A DNA stretch of 64,000 nt from Erodium maritimum (taxonomy: Eukaryota > Streptophyta > Magnoliopsida > Geraniales > Geraniaceae), in NCBI GenBank assembly GCA_963921825.1, contig OY997593.1, positions 38,455,111 through 38,519,110 on the forward strand, given 5' to 3'. Position numbers and translations under genes: made by a program. This document shows positions 57,447 through 64,000 of the stretch, piece after piece. Within the stretch, counting starts at the first letter, position 1. Each line of letters starts with the position of its first letter. The notes beneath the pieces were generated by a model. The model ran no database searches. It was not told the origin of the DNA and saw only the letters and a program-made list of their open reading frames with translations.

Positions 57447-58290
57447 CTGGTGGCATTTGGTTGTGCCCGGAGGTTGATTGAATTGTTATGTTTGTGAGTG
57501 GCCATGTGTGCCTTTGGGGTGTTGACCCCGTATTTTTTTACTGGTTGTGTGTCGTGGGTGGCCATGTGTGCTTTTGGGGTGTGGAACCCGTATGTTACTG
57601 TTTGTTCGTGTTTGTGGGTGGCCATGAGTGACCGTGGGGAGTTGCGCCCGTATTTGGTTGACTGACGTGCCGAGTGGTAGTTAGTCGTGTTGTCGTATTC
57701 TTTTCCCATCCTTTGTGGGGTATTGTGTGTCATTTGGCTGTGATTGTGATTGTTCTGGTGGTACTGATGAGCTATGCCCGATGGGTGTGTCCTACCTTCC
57801 AATGCGTGGTCGGTAAAGAGCATAGGGTTGTGGTCCCCGTAGGTGAGTAGCACCTTCCGGCGCGTGATTGGTAAAGTGCTAAGGTTAGAGTTGTGCCCGA
57901 GGGGTGTGTCGTACTCTCCAATGCGTGGTCGGTAAAGAGCTGAGGGTTGTGGTCCCCGTAGGTGAGTAGCACCTTCCGGCGCGTGAATGGTAAAGTGATG
58001 AGTCTAGATTTATGCCCGAGGGGTGTGTCGTACCCTCCGCTGCGCGGTCGGTAAAGAGCAGAGGGCTGTGGTCCCCATTAGGTGAGTAGCACCTTCCGGC
58101 GCGTGATCGGTAAATTGCTGAGGCTTGTGGTTGTGGTTTGCGTGATTTTGATCACTTATGTGTTGTGTTCTTTGAGGTCGTCATTACGGTGTCGGGTCTA
58201 CATTACGATTACGGGTGTTTAGTTTGGTTGGGGAAAGTAACAGTTTTCGTGTGACAGTCGAGTTATTTGAGTTTGGGGATAGTAGTCCTC
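57447..58290 (+). mobile_element. Gypsy LTR D, right part, truncated
   Basis: Resumes with the CTGGT duplication and the GGAGGTTG and GGTGGCCATG minisatellites. It also has a unit of about 118 bp with GGTAAAGAGC and TAGCACCTTCCGGCGCGTGA, seen three times (57780-58110). It ends abruptly after GATAGTAGTCCTC. The acceptor, hairpin and LTR tail expected next are missing. Confidence 0.85.
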
Positions 58291-58292
58291 CA

Positions 58293-58304
58293 GCTCTGAT
58301 ACCA
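58293..58304 (-). promoter_or_regulatory. Primer-binding site next to LTR C
   Basis: TGGTATCAGAGC on the minus strand, separated by GCT from the end of LTR C (GGGGCGTGACA). It fixes the orientation of the whole LTR family. Confidence 0.95.
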
Positions 58305-58307
58305 AGC

Positions 58308-60606
58308 TGTCACGCCCCAAATTCAGTAGAACCGAACCCGGAACGCGAACGTTTAGGACAATAAAACACTTTCAAACTTCTTAAATAAAACGCTTTAAAA
58401 CCACCATTTAGTTAATGAAAATAATTATTTACAACTCAAAAGTAAGTCCCAACAAGCTGACAAAATACAAGGCGTACGTCGCTAGACTCAAAAGGAAACC
58501 CGGACTCCCGCTCCTAGCTCTTCAAGCTTCGGAAGCTCACCTAGTCCGTCCCGCGACCAGTACCTGTAGGAAAAGCAGCTAGGGTGAGCGTTCGCTCACC
58601 ACCACGGATAACAGACTGACTACGGCATACTAGCAGACAATGCCGGTAACACCAACAACAAACCCAACACCGAGGACTACTATCCCCCAACTCAAGTAAC
58701 CCGACTGACACACACAAACTGTTACTTTCCTCAACCGACTCAACACTCGGACACGTAATGTAGATCCGAGACAACGATTACGACTTCCTCCAAAGACACG
58801 AAAGATAACCACGCCACACCCAAGGTCACAAAGGACCGCACACCAAACAAGATCGCAAAGGATCGCACCCCAACAACTCAGTCCCCACGCAACTTCCCCG
58901 ACCTCTGTCGGGCCAGGCGGTCAACCTGTCGCACTTTTCCCGACACGTAGTCGGATCAGGCGGTCAACCCATCACCACCACGCACGCGTTGCCAGAACCC
59001 CTTTACTCTCAGGAGGGCCCCCTACCTCGTTTGAACATGCATACGCGCACGATCACGGGACCCCCTTTATTATGAGGCGGGCCCCCAACCTCAGGTAACC
59101 ACAATCACAACCACAAGCAAAGTTCAACCGACAGCAACAAAATGGTTCAACACTTCACAGGCACTCATGGCCACCCAAGACACAATCAAGCTCCGGCGTG
59201 ATCTCGATCACTCGCCTAGCTTTCCCTTTCCTCTGTCGGTGGCACGATCTAATAAGAACACAATTTAAAACACTAGGAATAAACTGAATTTTAATAAACT
59301 TGACGCCCAAAAGTAACCTCGACAATGTCGATCACTCCCAAACTTCCCAATTACTCGACATTGTCGATAATGGACTCGGAAAGGCCCGATTCGCCCGACA
59401 TGGCGAATCTGCCCGGGTTTTGAAAACGCCCTTCCGGGGCTCCGAAAATTCCCGTTTTTGCTTCTACGGTCTTAGAATAATTCAAGGATTCATATGCACT
59501 CGACGGAATAAAATTCCGACTTCCGAGTAATTTAATTCGCGTTTAAAGTTTCTAAACCCGTCAATTACAACTTTTACAATTTAAATCCAAATTTCGATCC
59601 GGGTGTGGATTAACGCCTTGGGGAACGTCCTAAACCACCCGAACACGAAAACCCGTGACCCGGGCACGTGGGCCCCACCCGGCCATCTTTGGCCGTGGGT
59701 GGCTAAGGCTATTTTGGGGCCGGTTCACCATGGTGGTGGCCGGCCCTAGCTCCGCCCAGCCACCCATGGTCCGGCCAGCCACCTTACACGGTGGCCGGAG
59801 CTCCCCCCGAGCCTCTGGTCACCGGAAAACGTCCCTCCTTCGCTCCAAAACGTCTCCAACAAACCCCACACCTCAACTCAACCAAAAACTAATAGTTTTA
59901 ACCCAAACCCTAACTTTCAAACTTAACAAAACGAAAATCGGTTAGATGCTCACCGTAGAGAATGACGGTGTGAGCTTGATTCTTATATCTTGAGACGATC
60001 CAACGGTTAGATGATCGGGAAAACCCTAAGCTTCTAACTCTTCCTTTTCTTTTCTCTCCTTCTAACTCCCTTTCTCTCTCTAAAAACTCCCCTTTTTTAT
60101 CAATATGGCCGAACCCCCATATCCTCTCATCTTTGTTATTTTTCAAAAATACCTAACACCACCACATATTTGACATGTGGAAAGTGGGTCCCACACCTTT
60201 TTGGAAAATATCTACTAGATATTTTCCAATCAGATTCGCGAAATTCTGCTGTTTCGGGCCCCGAACGGGCACTTTTTACAAGAAATTACGAAACTTCACG
60301 GGCTACAAGGAAACGGCTCAACTAAGACCGATGCGACGTCGGATAAGCTTTTTGGATCCAAAATGGACCTCGAACGGACCAAAACGTCGCTCGGTTGACT
60401 TTTCCTGTGAAAAGTCAACATTTCCCAAATTGGTCAGAAAGTTGCCCTGAGTACCCCGGAACTCACTTTGGTCGATATCGGGGTCAACTTAAGTCTGGTA
60501 TGACCCTCGGGGTCAAATTTAGGTTCATTTAAGTGTCTGTCTAAAAAATTTAAATTTTCCTGTTTTTCGCCGATTTGACTGGCGTTGACCGGGAGTGGTT
60601 CTTACA
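58308..60606 (-). mobile_element. Gypsy LTR C, minus strand
   Basis: On the minus strand it runs from TGTAAGAACC (60606) to GGGGCGTGACA (58308), 2.3 kb. It follows the pol gene and polypurine tract, so it is the 3' LTR of that element, yet a primer-binding site follows it. It carries the donor CTACG/GTGAG (59954/59953), the acceptor CTTATTAG (ending 59249), the hairpin GGTGAGC-GAAC-GCTCACC (58600-58583) and the acceptor TTTTCCTACAG (ending 58564). The hairpin-type minisatellites found in D and B are almost absent here. Confidence 0.92.
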
Positions 60607-60622
60607 ATCTACCCCCTTAAAG
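60607..60622 (-). promoter_or_regulatory. Polypurine tract of the gypsy element
   Basis: TTTAAGGGGGTAGAT on the minus strand, abutting LTR C. The pol stop codon lies within it. Confidence 0.85.
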
Positions 60623-63600
60623 GAATTTCGTCCGCTGAATTTAAAACAGACGTACCTCTGGAGTCGAACAACGCGGGGTACTTCGCGCGAACCTCGTCCT
60701 CGCGCTCCTAAGTCGATTCAGCCATGTGATGGCTCCACTACACCCGTACCAGGCGGATAACCTTGCCACGCAGGACCTGCTCCCGTGTGTCCATGATTCG
60801 AACCGGCTGCTCCTCATAGGAGACATCGTCAGCCACCTCGATATCTTCCCAGTCAATGACGTGGGAGGGGTCCGCATTGTACTGCCGCAACTCGGACACG
60901 TGGAAGACGTTATGAACTCTCCCAAGTTGCGGTGGTAACGCCAGACGATAGGCCACTGCTCCCACTCTGCTCAAGACCTCGAACGGGCCAATGTACCGCG
61001 GGGCTAACTTGCGCCCTCTGCGTCTGAACCGTACCAGTCCCTTCCTCGGGCTCACCTTGAGGAACACATGGTCACTGACTACGAACTAAAGAGGTCGACG
61101 CCGTCTGTCGGCGTAGCTCTTCTGTCGACTCTGTGCGGTCCTCAACCGCTCGCGTATCAGCGCGACCTTCTCTGTTGTCTCTCGGACAAGATCTGGCCCC
61201 AGCAGACTCTTGTCCCCCACCTCTGCCCAGCAAACTGGCGACCGACACGGCCTACCATACAATGCTTAAAACGGTGCCATCCCAATACTGGCCTGGAAGC
61301 TGTTGTTGTAGGCGAACTCGACCAACGGCAGGTGGGTCTCCCATGATCCCCTAAAGTCCAATACACATGCCCGCAGCATGTCTTCTAAGATCTGAATAGT
61401 GCGCTCGGACTGACCGTCTGTCTGGGGATGGTGTGCTGTACTGAGTAGGACCTCGGTCCCCAACGCGGTCTGCAGACTCGGCCAAAATCTGGACGTGAAA
61501 CGAGGATCCCTATCAGACACTATCGACACTGGGACCCCATGGAGACGCACTATCTCCTGAATGTACAGGCTGCTCAACTTGTCGACCGGATCAGTCATCC
61601 TCATAGCCCGGAAATGGGCCGACTTGGTCAACCGATCGACTACTACCCATACGGCGTCGTGTCCCTTCGGCGATCTAGGCAGTCCACACACGAAGTCCAT
61701 CGTAATATGCTCCCACTTCCACTGGGCAATCGGCAGTGGCTGCAACAATCCGGCGCGGCGCTGATGTTCGGCCTTTTCCAGCTGACAGAGGAGGCACCTC
61801 GATACAAATTATGCAACCGCTCTCCGCATCCCGCTCCACCAGAAGTGTCGCCTGATGTCACAGTACATCTTGGTGCCACCCGGGTGCACTGTAAGACGCG
61901 AATGATGTGACTCTCGCAACACGTCGTCTCTACAGTTGCCCGGCACGAATAACCCTCCTTGATACCATAACCCCCAATCTATACTGATCTCCCAGCCTAC
62001 CACCTCGTCACAGCTGACGACCCTCTCTCGGATCTCTGACGTCTCGACGTCCTCAGACTGCGCCTCCAACACTCGGGCAAGTAGTGAGGGCTGAGCCACC
62101 AGTGAGCACATGGCCACGCCACCAGTAATCTCCTCTAGCTCAAGACCGAACGTGATCAGTTCCCCCATCATGTCCCACTCTCGGACTGATATGCTAGCAA
62201 GACTCGGAACCGACTTCCTACTCAAGGCATCGGCGACCACGTTCGCCTTACCCGGATGGTAGTGTAGCTCAAAGTCGTACTCCTTAAGTAGCTTCATCCA
62301 TCCCCGCTGGCGCATGTTCAGGTCTCGTTGGGAAAAGATGTACTTGAGGCTCTAATGATCCGAGAACACCTGAAATCCCTCGCCATACAGATAATACCGC
62401 CAGCCCTTTAGCGCGAACACGACCGCTGCTAGCTCCAAGTCATGGGTAGGATAGTTGCGCTCGTGTGTCTTCAACTTCCTGGAGCCATAAGCAACGACTC
62501 TACCCAACTGCATCAGTACACAGCCCAGTCCTTCCCCGGACGCATCACAATAGACCTCATACCCGATCCCTCGCTCTGGCACTACCAATACTAGAGCGGT
62601 AGTCAGACGAGTCTTCAACTCCGTGAACGCACGTTCACAATCCTCTGTCCACACAAACCCGACTCCCTTGCGCGTTAGAAGAGTCATCGGCGCGGCTAGT
62701 CGCGCAAAGTCCTGGACAAATCGCCGATAATAGCCTGCCAACCCAAGAAAACTGCGGATCTCGAAGACACTCGTGGGTTGTGCCCACTTCGAAACCTCGT
62801 CGATCTTCGACGGATCGAACAGTATACCGTCACGGGATACAATGTGACCGAGAAATTTCACCTCAGCGAGCCAAAACTCGCACTTCTCCAGGTTGGCATA
62901 TAGCTGATGCGTGCGTAGCAGGGTCAGAACAGTTCTCAGATGTACCTCATGTGCCGCCTCGTTCTACGAGTAGATCAAGATGACGTCTACGAACACCACC
63001 ACAAACTGATCTAAGAACGGCTGGAATATATTGTTCATCAGATCCATGAACGTTGCAGGTGCGTTCGTCAGTCCAAACGGCATCACCAAGAACTCGTAAT
63101 GCCCATAGCGTGTCTGGAATGCAGTCTTTGCGACATCCCCCTCACGGACTCGCAACTGGTAATATCCGGATTGCAGATCGATCTTCGAGAAACAGGTCGA
63201 CCCTCTCAACTGGTCGAACAAGTCGTCAATCCTCGGCATCGGGTATCGGTTCTTCACCGTAACCCGGTTCAGCTTCCGGTAATTTATACACATCCGAAGC
63301 TCTCCACTCTTCTTCTTCACGAAGAGTGTTGGTGCTCCCCACGGCGATACGCTCGGACGGATAAATCCCTTCTCCTGAAGCTCCTCGAGCTGACGCTTCA
63401 GCTCGGTCAACTTTGTCGGCGCAAACCTGTAAGACGCCATCGATATCGCTGTCGTTCCCTGCACCAGGTCAATCCCGAACTCCACCTCACGTTCTGGTGG
63501 TAACCCGCTCAACTCCTCAGGAAAGACCTCGGGGAACTCGCAGACCACTCGCGGTAACTCTCGGCTCTGCACGGCCGACGCTTCCTCCACTGCGGACAAC

Positions 63601-64000
63601 GCTGACCGGAGAATCCCGCTCTTACTACCCAGCACACACGACACCTTCGTGTTGCCTGCTGACACTGTCACTCGTCGCTTGAAGCAGTCGATATTGGCTC
63701 GATACTTCGCCAGCCAATCCATTCCCAAGATCACGTCAAAGGTCGTCATTCCCAGCACGAGAAGGTCACCAGGGCAAGGATAGTATGCGACTCTAATTTC
63801 GCAGGCACGACAGACCCTAGTCAACAATACATCACCCCCAACTGGGGTGTCCAGGCACAGGGGTGGACTCAACGACTCTAAATTCATCCCCAACCTCTCA
63901 GCACAACTCAACGAAATAAACGAGTGGGACGCCCCGATATCAAATAAGAATAACGCCCATAAATGATACAATAAACACGTACCCTGAATGGTCTCGCGGT
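60609..64000 (-). pseudogene. pol: Chromovirus (Ty3/gypsy) pol, seven nonsense codons, 5' end outside window
   Basis: One reading frame on the minus strand spans the whole interval without a frameshift. Domains in order: aspartic protease (DIGASHSF at 63941, where the family has Thr after Asp); reverse transcriptase (about 63350-62960) with FVDV at 62993-62982 in place of a motif ending in two Asp; RNase H (62861-62230, [10 protein letters not shown]); zinc-binding H-x-C region (about 61907-61785); integrase with Asp 61697, Asp 61514 and Glu 61406; and a chromodomain (about 60790-60690, WSHHMAEST). In-frame stops are at 62964, 62352, 61809, 61266, 61086, 60738 and 60708; the true end is TAG 60609. 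The chromodomain and gene order place it among plant chromoviruses. gag lies beyond 64000. Confidence 0.92.

Noticed and set aside
57263..57853. 196-codon minus-strand frame
   Set aside because: It crosses the border between the copia E2 LTR and LTR D minisatellites, so it cannot be an old gene.

Overview
This window is repeat-dense nuclear DNA from a flowering plant. Nearly everything I can identify is a transposable element or an element remnant: Ty3/gypsy LTRs with a chromovirus pol, Ty1/copia elements, plant LINEs, and En/Spm (CACTA), hAT and PIF/Harbinger DNA-transposon remnants and MITEs. I found no confident host gene and no tRNA, rRNA or CRISPR array. The nested insertions, solo LTRs and lack of genes suggest pericentromeric or other heterochromatic DNA. 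The species cannot be named from this sequence.

Layout. 1-5114: a gypsy LTR fragment split by a complete solo LTR of the same family (549-3949). 5115-10973: AT-rich DNA with a small broken minus-strand gene and a decayed En/Spm transposase. 10974-12870: a minus-strand solo gypsy LTR. 12871-22227: the RNase H-like end of a LINE, split by a complete but dead copia element (13003-21829). 22306-23347: a retroposon. 23437-25620: hAT fragments and a foldback element. 25700-34320: GC-rich unclassified DNA, a polyadenylated retroposon and three LINE remnants, two of which share a target site. 34693-35980: a PIF/Harbinger transposase pseudogene. 36060-39960: inverted repeats, a MITE, a small solo LTR and a tandem array in AT-rich DNA. 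39960-44830: a LINE ORF1 split by solo LTR B (40817-44215). 44830-47468: a truncated copia element. 47469-58290: LTR D, split by a second copia element (49120-57446). 58308-64000: LTR C and a chromovirus pol pseudogene, both on the minus strand.

The most unusual material is inside the large gypsy LTRs (A, B, C, D, G). All of them end in GGGGCGTGACA or a close variant. They appear to carry a non-coding leader with two introns: a TATA box, a donor at CTACG/GT, an acceptor before a roughly 90-nt exon, a second donor at GAG/GTARGG, and an acceptor at a pyrimidine-rich CAG. The second putative intron holds several minisatellites whose units form hairpins. In LTRs D and B these hairpins show compensatory base changes, some through G-U intermediates. 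This is the best candidate here for an undescribed structure.

The relative order of events can be read from the nesting. LINE fragments were hit by LTR insertions (G, E1, B). Copia fragment F was hit by LTR D, and D was hit by copia E2. LTR D meets LTR C in opposite orientation at an abrupt breakpoint. No element in the window looks capable of moving by itself.
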